DNA of 64,000 nt, taken from Sphingomonas koreensis. Lineage in GTDB: Bacteria > Pseudomonadota > Alphaproteobacteria > Sphingomonadales > Sphingomonadaceae. This document shows positions 53,645 to 63,009 of this stretch, one piece after another. Numbering within the stretch: position 1 is the first letter of the stretch; every line of letters begins with the position of its first letter. The notes beneath the pieces are model-generated. The model made no database searches and was not told the DNA's origin. It saw nothing but the letters and a program-made list of their open reading frames with translations. Position numbers and translations under genes: made by a program. The stretch is taken from contig NZ_PGEN01000001.1 in NCBI RefSeq assembly GCF_002797435.1, forward strand, positions 1,244,501 through 1,308,500. The letters are read 5' to 3'.

Positions 53645-54498
53645 TGCGCACCAGAATGACGGACGCCGGTGCTGCGAACGAGAGCATCGAGGACATCGAG
53701 ATCCAGCTTCTGCTGGACGCACTCTATCGGCATTATCACTACGATTTTCGGCACTATGCCCGCGCCTCAATCAAGCGGCGGCTGCTGCAGGCGCGGACAC
53801 AGTTGGGCTACGACAGCATTTCCGACATCCAGTCGGCCGTCCTGCACGACGAGACGATCCTGCCGCGTTTGCTAAACTTCCTCACCGTTCAGGTGAGCGA
53901 GATGTTTCGCGACCCTTCGTATTTTCGCGCCCTGCGCGAAAGCGTCGTGCCTCACCTCAGGACCTACCCCTCGCTCAAGGTATGGGTCGCGGGATGCAGC
54001 CATGGCGAGGAGCTTTATTCGCTGGCGATCCTCTTCGCCGAGGAAGGGCTGGCCGACCGTACCATCTTCTACGCAACGGACATCAACCCGGCGGCGCTGC
54101 GCGCGGCGCAGGCGGGCATTTATCCGCTGGACCGGATCCGCCAGTTCACGGAAAACCATCGCCAGTCCGGCGGTCATTCATCTTTATCTGAATACTATAC
54201 CGCGGACTACGACAGGGCCGTGTTTGACAAGGCCCTGCGCGAACGAGCCGTTTTCTCCGATCATAGCCTGGTGACCGACGCCGCGTTCGGCGAGATGCAC
54301 CTCGTTTCATGCCGCAACGTGCTGATCTACTTCGACCGCGAATTGCAGGACCGGGTCGTGGGACTGTTCGGCGAATCGCTCGCGCGCGGCGGATTCCTAG
54401 GCGTCGGGTCGAAGGAAAGCCTGCGCTTCTCGGCCCACGCCGACATGTTCTCGGAGTTCGTGCGCGAGGAAAAGATCTATCGAAGGAACACTCGGTGA
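53644..54498 (+). CDS. cheR: CheR-type methyltransferase
   Basis: The 284-residue CheR family protein has an N-terminal helical domain (LLLDALYRHYHYDFRHYARAS) and a SAM-binding domain with VWVAGCSHGEELYSLAI, ATDINPAALRAA and ISCRNVLIYF-like LVSCRNVLIYF. It would methylate glutamates on a receptor or partner protein. ATG 53644 shares one base with the kinase stop (TGATG); 30 upstream in-frame codons overlap the kinase and are rejected. No chemoreceptor gene is present. Confidence 0.9.
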
Positions 54499-55061
54499 GC
54501 CTTCAGGCAGTCGTCATCGGCGCGTCGGCGGGCGGCGTGCAGGCCCTTTCGCAGGTGCTGCCGGCCTTGCCCGTGGACTTTCCCATTCCCGTCATCGTCG
54601 TCGTCCATATCCCGCCACGGCGCGATAACGCCTTGGTCGATCTGTTCGCCGACAAATGCCGCATCCCTGTAAAGGAAGCGGAGGATAAGGAGCCGCTGGA
54701 ACCGGGAACGATCTATTTCGCGCCGTCCGATTATCATCTTCTCGTCGAGGCGGGCGGCTCGCTCGCTCTATCCTCGGACGAGCCGGTCAATCACTCGCGA
54801 CCCGCAATCGACGTGCTGTTCGAAAGCGCGGCAGACGCGTTCGGAAGCGAGCTGGCCGGGATTGTCCTGACGGGAGCGAACAGCGATGGCGCAGCGGGAT
54901 TGCGCGCTATATGTGCGGCAGGCGGGAAAGGTATCGTACAGGATCCGGCCTCGGCGGAAGTGGCGACAATGCCCCACGCTGCGCTTGCCGCGGCCCCGGG
55001 TTCGCAAGCGATGCGGTTGGAAGACATCCACCCTGCGCTGGAGGCCATGATCGCGCTATGA
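54495..55061 (+). CDS. cheB: CheB-type methylesterase domain protein
   Basis: The 188-residue stand-alone CheB catalytic domain lacks a receiver. Catalytic Ser11 (IGASAGG), His38 (VVVHIPP) and Asp131 (GANSDGAAG) are all present. It removes methyl groups added by CheR. The start is GTG 54495, overlapping the cheR stop (GTGA). Absence of the usual receiver means control must come through another protein, perhaps the receivers encoded on either side. Confidence 0.9.
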   Translation: MSLQAVVIGASAGGVQALSQVLPALPVDFPIPVIVVVHIPPRRDNALVDLFADKCRIPVKEAEDKEPLEPGTIYFAPSDYHLLVEAGGSLALSSDEPVNHSRPAIDVLFESAADAFGSELAGIVLTGANSDGAAGLRAICAAGGKGIVQDPASAEVATMPHAALAAAPGSQAMRLEDIHPALEAMIAL

Positions 55062-56191
55062 CCAACAACGTCAAATTCCTGTTGGTCGACGATCTCGAGG
55101 AAAACCTCGTCGCGCTCGAAGCCTTGCTTGCGCGCGAAGGGCTGGAGCTGCATTTGGCGCGCAGCGGCGAAGATGCGCTCGAACTGATGCTGGCGAACGA
55201 TTATGCGCTGGCGCTGCTCGACGTGCAGATGCCCGGCATGGACGGGTTCGAACTGGCCGAGATAATGCGCGCGAACGAGCGATCGCGGCATATCCCGATC
55301 ATTTTCGTGACGGCGGGAAGCGGCGATGCCGCACGCCGCTTTCGAGGTTACGAGGCGGGAGCGGTCGATTTCATCCAAAAGCCGATCGAAGCCGACATCC
55401 TGCGCTCCAAATCGAATGTCTTCCTGGACCTGTATGCCCAGCGGCAGCAGATCACCGCCCAGCGCGACGAACTCGCAACGCTCAGCGCTGCGCTACAGGC
55501 TGCCGATCAGCAGAAAAACCGGTTTCTCGCGGTGCTGGCGCACGAGTTGCGCAATCCGTTGGCGGTCCTTGCCGCCGGTCTCAGCATTCTGGAGAGGAAA
55601 AGGGATCCGGAGGTCATTGGAAACGTCCGCACGTCGATGCGGCAGCATCTCGGGCACATGACCCGTCTCGTCGACGACCTGCTCGACATCAACCGCATCG
55701 AGCACGGAAAAATCTCGCTGCGCCGGGAGAAAGTGCTGCTGGCCGACATCCTTCCCTCCGCGCTGGAAGTCGCGGTTCCGGCAATCGAGTCAGGGAATCA
55801 CACGCTCGCAGTGAACGTTCCGGAACAGCCGATACTACTCGACGTCGACAAGGCGCGCTTCATTCAGATGGTCAGCAATGTCGTTGGCAATGCGGCACGG
55901 TACACGCCGAAGGGCGGGCGCATCGAGGTCACCGCAAGTGGCAGCGGAAACAGCGCCAGCATTGTCGTTTCCGACAACGGTGTCGGCATCCCAGCCGACC
56001 AGCAGTCGCGCATTTTCGAGCTCTTCGAGCAATCCAATGCAGGAATGGTCGTGATAGGCGACGGGCTGGGAATCGGGCTGGCCCTCGTCAAGCAACTTGC
56101 CGAACTGCATGGCGGGACAATCCGGCTGGTAAGCAGCGTACCTGGCGAAGGAAGTACTTTCGAGATCCAGCTTCCGACCGGAAACCACTAG
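55058..56191 (+). CDS. Receiver-histidine kinase (REC at N-terminus)
   Basis: The 377-residue soluble protein has an N-terminal receiver (phospho-acceptor Asp55, LLDVQMPGMDG), a short coiled coil, then HisKA with His162 (LAHELRNPL) and HATPase (NVVGNAARYTPKG, GLGIGLALVKQL). It has no membrane segment. The layout suggests it receives phosphate from the upstream hybrid kinase and then signals onward. ATG 55058 overlaps the cheB stop. Confidence 0.9.
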   Translation: MTNNVKFLLVDDLEENLVALEALLAREGLELHLARSGEDALELMLANDYALALLDVQMPGMDGFELAEIMRANERSRHIPIIFVTAGSGDAARRFRGYEAGAVDFIQKPIEADILRSKSNVFLDLYAQRQQITAQRDELATLSAALQAADQQKNRFLAVLAHELRNPLAVLAAGLSILERKRDPEVIGNVRTSMRQHLGHMTRLVDDLLDINRIEHGKISLRREKVLLADILPSALEVAVPAIESGNHTLAVNVPEQPILLDVDKARFIQMVSNVVGNAARYTPKGGRIEVTASGSGNSASIVVSDNGVGIPADQQSRIFELFEQSNAGMVVIGDGLGIGLALVKQLAELHGGTIRLVSSVPGEGSTFEIQLPTGNH

Positions 56192-56678
56192 CGCGATTAA
56201 GCTTACCGCTGAACTTTCGTACTTGAAGCTCGCAACACCAATCCAGGAACCCAAATAGTCAGGAGGGATCCCGTCGGATGGCAGTTGATTGTCGGATTTC
56301 AAGGTCGCAGCGCCTATAAGCCGCCAGTCCGCTTGCGGCCCAATAGCAGCTGGGCAGCTGTTGGCATGAGCTGCCGGTCGGTAATGCGCCGAACCCCGGC
56401 CATTCACAGCCAGCGATGCGTGGCCCAAAACCAGTCGTTTGCAAATAGGCCCCTATGGCAGTGGACGGGCGTCCAATCTCGCGCGAAACCTAAGCACCAA
56501 TATCCCTAGAACGCGAGAACATGCCCCAAGCCCGTTCGCTGCCCCACCACAGGCCAGCAAAGCCGCAAAGCGTGACGCCGGTTCGCCAGCTACCCGACCA
56601 ATCCCTGGCGCCGCTGCCGGGATCGGAACAGCGCGGGCTACTCATGTCATCTCACCGCAGCGACGCGACTGAGCGAAC
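56192..56678. other. Intergenic stretch between signalling and mer loci
   Basis: About 490 bases separating convergent units. Short frames lack ribosome sites and similarity. No terminator hairpin was resolved. Confidence 0.45.
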
Positions 56679-58118
56679 TTAGCCCGCACAGCAGGACAGT
56701 CTATTCACATCCCGGTCGAATGCCTGCGCCGCCAGCTTCAGGCCTTCGACCGTGGTCAGATAGGGGAAGATCGTCTCCACCAGATCGTCGATCGTGAGAC
56801 CGCAGCGGAGCGCCATGGCGGCGGTCTGGATACTGTCCGCACCTTCCGGTGCCAGGATGTGCGCGCCCAGCAGTTTGCGGGTCCGGCCATCCGCAACCAG
56901 CTTGATCAGGCCACGCGTGTCGCGGGCCGCCAATGCGCGCGGGACATTCTCGAGCGGGAGCGTCGACGTTCGCGCTGCATATCCGGCCGCGATAGCCTGT
57001 GCTTCGGTGAAGCCGACACTGGCTACCTGCGGATCGCTGAATACGACGGACGGCATGGCCGAATTGTCGTACCTCAGACTGTCGCCGTTCAAGGCGTTTT
57101 TGGCAGCGATCTTTGCGCCATAGGCCGCCATATAGACGAACTGGTCTCGGCCCGTCACGTCGCCGGCGGCATAGACGCCGCGCACAGAGGTTCGCATATG
57201 GTCATCGACAATGATGGCACCGCTGAGCGTCTGCTTCACCCCCGCCTCGATGAGACCGAGGTCCTCAACATTCGGGGCGCGCCCGGTCGCCAGGAGAAGG
57301 CGCTCCGCGACGATGATTTCGGCGACCCCGTCGCGCAGGACGGTGAGCGCAGCGCCCCCTTCCGCCGTCTTGTGGACCGACTGATAGGCGAGGTTGCCCA
57401 GGACGGTGATGCCTTCGCTCGAAAGATAGTCGGTCAGCGCGGCGCCGATCTCCGGCTCCATCTCGGGGAGAAGGCGGCTGCGGAAAACGAGCGTCACGTC
57501 GACACCGGCGCGGGAGAACGTCTGAGCGAGTTCCACACCGACATAGCCGCCTCCGAGGACGATCATCGATTTCGGCAACTCGGTCAGGTCGAGCGCGGTA
57601 GTGCTGTCGAGCGCATCGACATCCGGAAGGCCCGGGATAGCCGGCACCGCCGGACGGGTACCTGTCGCAATCACGATCCGGTCAGCGGTGAACCGCCTTC
57701 CACCGGTCTCGACGCCATTATCGACGAGCCGCGCCGTGCCTTCATGATAGGCGACGTTATTGTAGAGAGGCAGGAGGTCCGCATATTTCGCCTGGCGAAG
57801 GCCCGAGACGAGCGCGTCCTTTTCGGCGATCACCTGGCCCCAATCGGCGGCTCGCGCCCGGGCCTCAATGCCCTTGAACCGCATCGGCGCGGCATTGGCG
57901 TGGTGGATGCTCTCGACCGCGCGGATTAGCGCCTTGGAAGGAACGCAGCCGACATTGACGCAGGTTCCACCGATGGTGCCGGCACCGATAACGGCGACCT
58001 GGGCCCCTTGCTCCGCCGCGGTGATCGCGGCCGAGAACCCAGCCGATCCGCCGCCCACGACGATAAGGTCGTACTTCTTGTCCTGAGGGCGGTCGACCGG
58101 ATTGCAGCAATCACTCAT
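56679..58118 (-). CDS. merA: Mercuric reductase MerA
   Basis: This 479-residue flavoprotein reduces Hg(II) to Hg(0) with NADPH. It has FAD motif VVGGGSAGFSA, redox-active Cys53 and Cys58 (GGTCVNVGCVPSKAL), NADPH motif LGGGYVGVELAQ, FAD motif VYAAGDVT and the C-terminal vicinal pair Cys476-Cys477 (LSCCAG). The N-terminal heavy-metal-associated domain (NmerA) of long MerA forms is absent; only an MSDCC start remains. It is the last gene of merTPA, 10 bases after merP. Confidence 0.95.
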   Translation of the reverse strand: MSDCCNPVDRPQDKKYDLIVVGGGSAGFSAAITAAEQGAQVAVIGAGTIGGTCVNVGCVPSKALIRAVESIHHANAAPMRFKGIEARARAADWGQVIAEKDALVSGLRQAKYADLLPLYNNVAYHEGTARLVDNGVETGGRRFTADRIVIATGTRPAVPAIPGLPDVDALDSTTALDLTELPKSMIVLGGGYVGVELAQTFSRAGVDVTLVFRSRLLPEMEPEIGAALTDYLSSEGITVLGNLAYQSVHKTAEGGAALTVLRDGVAEIIVAERLLLATGRAPNVEDLGLIEAGVKQTLSGAIIVDDHMRTSVRGVYAAGDVTGRDQFVYMAAYGAKIAAKNALNGDSLRYDNSAMPSVVFSDPQVASVGFTEAQAIAAGYAARTSTLPLENVPRALAARDTRGLIKLVADGRTRKLLGAHILAPEGADSIQTAAMALRCGLTIDDLVETIFPYLTTVEGLKLAAQAFDRDVNRLSCCAG

Positions 58119-58128
58119 GATCCGACTT

Positions 58129-58410
58129 TCACTTGCGGACTTGCGAAGAGTAGCCAGCGTTGGTGGTCGCCGCGATCAACGCCTTGGTGCTGGTCTTGGC
58201 GTCGTCATAGGTGACGGTCGCGGTATGTGCTTCGACTGAAACTTCGACGGCGGTCACGCCGGATACGCGCGACAGGCTCTTTTTGACGACGGGGCCGCAG
58301 GTCACGCAAGTCATGTTCTCGACGGCCAGGGTGACGGTCCGGATTGCGGCAAAGGCCGGGCCGGATGCGAACAGCACCGCTACGGTCGCGAGCAGGGCAA
58401 GCTTCTTCAT
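58129..58410 (-). CDS. merP: Periplasmic mercury-binding protein MerP
   Basis: The 93-residue exported protein has a signal peptide ending GPAFAA and a heavy-metal-associated domain with NMTCVTCGP. It binds Hg(II) in the periplasm and passes it to MerT. GGAGACC precedes ATG 58410. It lies 14 bases after merT. Confidence 0.95.
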   Translation of the reverse strand: MKKLALLATVAVLFASGPAFAAIRTVTLAVENMTCVTCGPVVKKSLSRVSGVTAVEVSVEAHTATVTYDDAKTSTKALIAATTNAGYSSQVRK

Positions 58411-58424
58411 GATGGTCTCCTTGT

Positions 58425-58796
58425 TCAAACTTCGAGCAATAGGGGGGCGAGATAGGGGAAGAGGACGGCGAGTCCGACCAGCGCCGTTGCAAGCCACAAG
58501 GCCCTCTTCGCCAGGCGGTTGGAGGAAGGCGTGCCGCATTCGCGCTCGGCGCAGACCACCTGCGGCCGACGATAGATCCGCCAGAACCCGGCGGCCAGAA
58601 AGGCGATGGCCACCCCAAGGAAGATGGGCTGATAGGGGGCGAGCGCGGTCAGGTTGCCGATCCATGCGCCACTGACGCCCAGTGTGAAGAGCACCAGCGG
58701 GACGATGCAGCAGGAGGCTGCGCCAAGCGCGCCGAGACTTCCTCCGGCAATCGCAACCCACGTACCGCGTCTGGAAGCCGTTTCCGGCTGGGTCAT
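58425..58796 (-). CDS. merT: Mercury transporter MerT
   Basis: This 123-residue inner-membrane protein has three helices, a Cys29-Cys30 pair in the first helix (GAASCCIVPLVL) and a cytoplasmic pair Cys82 and Cys87 (VVCAERECG). It moves Hg(II) from MerP to MerA. It is the first gene after the mer promoter. Confidence 0.94.
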   Translation of the reverse strand: MTQPETASRRGTWVAIAGGSLGALGAASCCIVPLVLFTLGVSGAWIGNLTALAPYQPIFLGVAIAFLAAGFWRIYRRPQVVCAERECGTPSSNRLAKRALWLATALVGLAVLFPYLAPLLLEV

Positions 58797-58826
58797 TTTC
58801 TGTTCTCCGAATCACGTTGTTGACCC

Positions 58827-58857
58827 TAGATAGGATCTGTAGCGGCTACAGGTTCAA
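58827..58857 (-). promoter_or_regulatory. MerR-type promoter/operator of merTPA
   Basis: On the minus strand TTGAAC (58857-58852) and TATCTA (58832-58827) are separated by exactly 19 bases, the over-long spacing that MerR untwists. The spacer contains the dyad CTGTAG...CTACAG (58837-58842 and 58846-58851). It sits between the divergent merR and merT. Confidence 0.9.
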
Positions 58858-58870
58858 GAGGTATTTCAGC

Positions 58871-59317
58871 ATGGATCGGAAAAATCTGCAGGACACAGCG
58901 CCCCGGCTTCCAATCGGGATGCTGTCGCGGCGCACCGGGTGCAAAATCGAGACCATCCGCTACTATGAGAAAATTGGCCTGCTATCCGCGCCTGCGCGCA
59001 GCGACGGCGGTCACCGGCTCTATGGCCATGGCCATCTCATGCGCCTCGGCTTTGTGCGGCGCGCGCGGGAGCTGGGCTTCACGCTGGACGAGATCCGCGC
59101 GCTGCTGCAGCTGGCCGAGGACCGCGATCGCCCGTGCGCCGAAGCGCGCGAGGTCGCCGTGGTCCATCTGACGGACATTCGTACCAAGATCGCGGATCTT
59201 CAGGCCATGGAGTCGGTGCTTGCCGAAACCGTCGTGCGATGCGCGGACGGCAAGACCCCAGAATGCCCGCTGTTGGAGACACTATTCGGATCGATCGATC
59301 CGTCTGCGAGCGGATGA
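58871..59317 (+). CDS. merR: Mercury-responsive regulator MerR
   Basis: This 148-residue MerR has an N-terminal winged helix (IGMLSRRTGCKIETIRYYEKIGLL) and a dimerisation helix. The three Hg(II)-binding cysteines are Cys89, Cys124 and Cys132. The Cys89-Cys124 spacing of 35 equals the classical value; the last spacing is 8 instead of 9. ATG 58871 is chosen over an upstream frame that would cross the operator. Divergent from merT. Confidence 0.94.
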   Translation: MDRKNLQDTAPRLPIGMLSRRTGCKIETIRYYEKIGLLSAPARSDGGHRLYGHGHLMRLGFVRRARELGFTLDEIRALLQLAEDRDRPCAEAREVAVVHLTDIRTKIADLQAMESVLAETVVRCADGKTPECPLLETLFGSIDPSASG

Positions 59318-59765
59318 ACGCTGTACATGTATGTGCCGGTCTCCCCGCGGCTAGCCGCCGTCAGGCAGCACAGACCGATGTCGGTTTTTTGCCAGAACGG
59401 CGCCTCAGCGATCATCTCAATGTCTGCTTCTTTCATTTTCAGTCCGGAAGCGGACAGTCTGGAAACGTTTAGAGTTTCGGACGCCGTGAGGCGTCGGAAA
59501 GTCGGCGGTGCCCGAACCCGCGGGCCTCTGGCGTTGGTCTATGTGGTTTTGGGTTTTGGCCTGCTCTGGGCGGCGGCGGGTGTTGCCGGCAGGCGGACGG
59601 ATCGGAGAGCGGACCGGCTGCTTTTCGGGCGATGAGGCGGGCGCTTGGAAGCGGACCGTCCGACTTTTGCAGCGATGCGTCCGCTTTTGCGCGGGCTCGA
59701 GGCAACACCCGTCATTCTCCGCGACAGGCATGCCGCGGGGGTAACCGGCGATCGGCCGTGCCGGG
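59318..59765. other. Gap after merR with a hairpin, probable IS91-element end
   Basis: About 450 bases without a supported gene. A stem-loop TTTCGGACGCC (59475-59485), loop GTGA, and partner at 59490-59500 (one mismatch) lies about 270 bases beyond the 3' end of the IS91-type transposase gene. This is where such rolling-circle elements carry a structured terminus. Confidence 0.4.
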
Positions 59766-60959
59766 TCACGACGGCGGGCTCCCGGATACGACGGCCAAGG
59801 ATGGCGGTGCGCGAGGCTGATATCGGCGTTCGAAGAGCTCGATGATGACCATGCGCCCGCCGCAGCATGGGCATGGCGGCCTGACGTTCGGCTGTTCCTC
59901 AGGCATGTCTTCGACGGCAGGTGGCGCGACCGCAAGAAGTTGGCGAGCGCGTTCGAGGCTGGTCCGTCGGGTGCCGCTGGCGAGCAGGCCATAGTGGCGG
60001 ATGCGATGGAACCCGCGCGGCAGGGCATGCAGCAGAAAGCGGCGGATGAACTCGTCGGTAGCCAGCGTCATGACTTGCTGACGGTCAGCACTGTCGCGGC
60101 GATAATCCTTGTAGCGGAACGTGACGCCGTCCTCGTCGAACCGGAGCAGACGGCTGTTCGAGATGGCGACCCGGTGCGTGTAGCGCGACAGATAGGCAAG
60201 CACCGCCTGCGGGTCCGCGAACGGCGGCTTGGCATACACGACCCAGCGCTTCTTGCGGACTGGTGACAGGTGCCTCAGGAACGCCCGTCGGTCGGCAAGA
60301 TGCGCCAGGTTGCCGAAGAAGCCGAGCTGACGAGCATCATGAAGCGCGAGCAGGCGGGTCAGGAACAGGCGGCGGAACAGCGCGCCGAGTACGCGCACGG
60401 GCAAGAGGAACGCCGGTCGCGCGGAGATCCAGCTTGCCCCGTCGAGCGAGATGCCGCCGCCCGGGACGATCATGTGGATGTGCGGGTGATGAGTGAGCGC
60501 CGAACCCCAGGTGTGGAGTACGGCGGTAATGCCGATGCGCGCGCCCAGATGCCTGGGGTCGGCGGCGATGATCTGCATCGTCTCCGCCGCCGTGCGGAAC
60601 AGCAGATCGTAGACCAGCGCCTTGTTCTGGAACGCGATGACGCCGATCTCAGCGGGAAGCGTGAACACGACATGGAAGTAGCCGACCGGCAGCAGGTCGG
60701 CCTCGCGCTCGGCGAGCCAGGTACGTGCGGCGACGCCCTGGCACTTGGGGCAGTGCCGGTTGCGACAGCTGTTATAGGCGATGCGCCAATGGCCGCAGTC
60801 GGTACAGGCCTCGACATGCCCGCCCATCGCCGCGGTGCGACATTGCTCGATCGCCGACATGATCTTGAGCTGGTGCAGGCTCAGATGCCCGGCATGCGCC
60901 GAGCGGTAAACAGGTCCAGCAGCGCGGAAGATGTCGGCGACCTCGATGGAGGCGCGCAT
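59766..60959 (-). CDS. IS91-family rolling-circle transposase
   Basis: The 397-residue Y2/HUH transposase has an N-terminal zinc-binding region (CTDCGHWRIAYNSCRNRHCPKC), HUH motif His160-Ile-His162 (HHPHIHMIVPGGG), and catalytic tyrosine region LAYLSRYTHRVAISN (Tyr256, Tyr260). A second CxxC (CPCCGG) lies near the C-terminus. It moves by rolling-circle transposition and can capture flanking DNA. It starts six bases after the tyrosine recombinase gene. Confidence 0.93.
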   Translation of the reverse strand: MRASIEVADIFRAAGPVYRSAHAGHLSLHQLKIMSAIEQCRTAAMGGHVEACTDCGHWRIAYNSCRNRHCPKCQGVAARTWLAEREADLLPVGYFHVVFTLPAEIGVIAFQNKALVYDLLFRTAAETMQIIAADPRHLGARIGITAVLHTWGSALTHHPHIHMIVPGGGISLDGASWISARPAFLLPVRVLGALFRRLFLTRLLALHDARQLGFFGNLAHLADRRAFLRHLSPVRKKRWVVYAKPPFADPQAVLAYLSRYTHRVAISNSRLLRFDEDGVTFRYKDYRRDSADRQQVMTLATDEFIRRFLLHALPRGFHRIRHYGLLASGTRRTSLERARQLLAVAPPAVEDMPEEQPNVRPPCPCCGGRMVIIELFERRYQPRAPPSLAVVSGSPPS

Positions 60960-60965
60960 CCCGCC

Positions 60966-61874
60966 TCAGCCGTCGGATGCGCCTTTGTCGGGTGAGGCCA
61001 GCGCCAACCGGTCGAGTGGACTGACGACCGCGCGCATCGTCCTGGTCGCGACCTGGGTGTAGAAGGCCGTTGTGTTGAGCTTGGCATGGCCGAGCAGCGC
61101 CTGGATGACGCGGATATCGACGCCGTCCTCGAGCAGATGCGTCGCAAAGCTGTGTCGCAGGGTGTGTGGTCCGACCCGCTTGGCGATATCCGCTGCCTCT
61201 GCTGCTTGAACTACGACGCGATAGAGCTGGCGGGTACTGATCGGCACGGTCGCGTTCTGGCCGGGGAAGAGCCAGCCGTCGGGAAGCATGATGCCCTGTT
61301 GCCGTGCCGCGCGCCACCAGTCCCGCAACAGCAGGAGCAGGCCCTCCGGCAGCATGGCGTTGCGATACCTTCCGCCCTTGCCACGCTCGATCCGCAGCAC
61401 CATCCGCTTGCTGTCGACATCGCTCACCTTGAGCGCCGACACCTCGGCGACGCGCAGCCCCGCGCCATAGGCGACCGACAGCGCCGCCTGATGCTTGAGG
61501 CAGGTCGTGGCGTCGAGCAGCCGCTTCACCTCGCCCAACGTCAGGACCACCGGGATCTTGCGGGCATGAGCCGTGCGGACGAGCTTGCGGGCCAGGTCGG
61601 GTCGGTCGAGCGTGTGGTTGAAGAAGAACCGCAACGCCGCGACGATGCTGTTCATGGTCGGTGCCGGGACACCAGCCTCCTGCTGCTCGATCTGGAACTG
61701 GCGGACATCCTCGGCGCTCGCGGTGTGGGGCGAGCGACCCAGCCACGTCGCGAACCGCCCGACATCGCGCAGATAGTTGCGCTGCGTCTCAGGACTGAAC
61801 CGGCGCATGGTCATATCATCGACCAGCCGCTGACGCAGCGGACTGACCGCGCCAGCAAGAACAAGCTCGTTCAT
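60966..61874 (-). CDS. XerD-like tyrosine recombinase
   Basis: This 302-residue integrase has a SAM-like N-terminal domain (RRFSPETQRNYLRDVGRFATWL) and catalytic Arg141 (GAGLRVAEV), His237-x-x-Arg240 (HTLRHSFATHLLE), His263 (LLGHAKLNTT) and Tyr272 (FYTQV). GAGGAG precedes ATG 61874. It is coupled to the IS91-type transposase. It is unrelated in subfamily to the integrase at 9619. Confidence 0.93.
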   Translation of the reverse strand: MNELVLAGAVSPLRQRLVDDMTMRRFSPETQRNYLRDVGRFATWLGRSPHTASAEDVRQFQIEQQEAGVPAPTMNSIVAALRFFFNHTLDRPDLARKLVRTAHARKIPVVLTLGEVKRLLDATTCLKHQAALSVAYGAGLRVAEVSALKVSDVDSKRMVLRIERGKGGRYRNAMLPEGLLLLLRDWWRAARQQGIMLPDGWLFPGQNATVPISTRQLYRVVVQAAEAADIAKRVGPHTLRHSFATHLLEDGVDIRVIQALLGHAKLNTTAFYTQVATRTMRAVVSPLDRLALASPDKGASDG

Positions 61875-62065
61875 CGTTCGACTCCTCAGGTTGAAGGAGC
61901 CGAAAGGGTCTGCCCATGGCAGGCGCCGCTCAATCCACGCCGAGCGCCCGCGTCGTTGCCGTTACCTCACCACCAGCACCACTCCCGCGCAGCGGGTTCG
62001 TGCACCGGCCCAATTGCCGCCGTAGCAATTTACTATCCTCCAATGGCGATCTGGCTGCAGCGCAT

Positions 62066-62728
62066 ATGCGGAGTATGGCTGATCGTGCACCTGACGACCC
62101 TGTGTCATCGAGACTGTCGGCAGCTGCTGCCAGACTGCGGACTCGGTTGTCTGCCGCCACATCTAGAGTCGAGGCACGTCGAGCGCTGTTGGATGACCTA
62201 ATCCGTGACGCCGAAACCTGGCTTCATCGTCGGGCGGCGTGGAATGCGCGTGACAAAGCACTATACCGGACTGGGGCGGCGTTGGAGTCATATGGCGGGC
62301 ACCTTCTTGACGATATCCAACTGAGCGGCCTCGACGCACTGGGTGCTAGAGGCGTGCTGCTAATTACCGAGACCGCCGCAGAGCACCCCGACCTCTCGCT
62401 CAGCCAATTGATCGCGATGTTGTTTGCGTCCGACCATGGCAGGCTTATCGCAGAGTGGGGTCGTTGGTCGCGCTTGCACTGGCTTTCCGCGCTTCACGCG
62501 GAGGAAACAGAACAGTTCCTCCGAACCAAGGCAGGAAGCGACCCGAAAGCTGCATGGCGTTGTCGGCCACCGACACGCCGTCAGTCCTTCTTGGCCAGTG
62601 AGATGGCACGTGCGATCGGCATCGAGCCGCCGACGCTAGCGAACCGTGGCGATGCGTTCGACTGGATCAATGAGCATGGCGGCAATCCGCGCTTCTGGTC
62701 GTTGCCTCCAGCACCAGCGCTTCCATGA
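62066..62728 (+). CDS. Unknown protein, first gene of the right-edge operon
   Basis: About 220 residues, highly helical and Arg/Ala-rich, with no recognised motif (for example LLDDLIRDAETWLHRRAAWNARD, ASEMARAIGIEPPTLANRGDAF). The start is uncertain: ATG 62066 and 62075 are both possible and neither has a good ribosome site. Its stop overlaps the next ATG (ATGA). It is divergent from the recombinase gene. Confidence 0.6.
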   Translation: MRSMADRAPDDPVSSRLSAAAARLRTRLSAATSRVEARRALLDDLIRDAETWLHRRAAWNARDKALYRTGAALESYGGHLLDDIQLSGLDALGARGVLLITETAAEHPDLSLSQLIAMLFASDHGRLIAEWGRWSRLHWLSALHAEETEQFLRTKAGSDPKAAWRCRPPTRRQSFLASEMARAIGIEPPTLANRGDAFDWINEHGGNPRFWSLPPAPALP

Positions 62729-63009
62729 CGGCAGAGATCGATTCGCGCTGGCTTGAAGCATTTACGGCACTTTCAGACATGACCGACCGAGCTGAGGCAG
62801 CCATTCGAAAGCGCGATGCGCTCGTTCGCCGGTTTGATGCGCTGAAGCGCGATCGATTGGTCCGATCGCTAAGCGATCTCAGAAAACTCGCGGCTGCGAT
62901 CGTCGATGCTGACGAGCGCATCGCCGAGGCTTTCATAGTGATCCACGACGTGATCAATGATCTTTCCGCAATCACCCCGCCGCATGAAGATGAGGATTGC
63001 AGCAGATGA
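62725..63009 (+). CDS. Unknown small coiled-coil protein
   Basis: The 94-residue product is almost wholly helical, with heptad-like charge patterning (DRAEAAIRKRDALVRRFDAL, LRKLAAAIVDADERIAEAF) and an acidic C-terminus (PHEDEDCSR). It overlaps both neighbours by four bases, so it is co-translated and may bridge their products. Family not recognised. Confidence 0.65.
   Translation: MTAEIDSRWLEAFTALSDMTDRAEAAIRKRDALVRRFDALKRDRLVRSLSDLRKLAAAIVDADERIAEAFIVIHDVINDLSAITPPHEDEDCSR

Larger units (their letters stand above)
59766..61874. mobile_element. IS91-type element with associated tyrosine recombinase
   Basis: The HUH transposase and the XerD-like recombinase form a tight pair on the minus strand. 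Such pairs recur in IS91-type elements. True ends are not resolved; the left end probably lies between 59318 and 59500. Confidence 0.65.
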
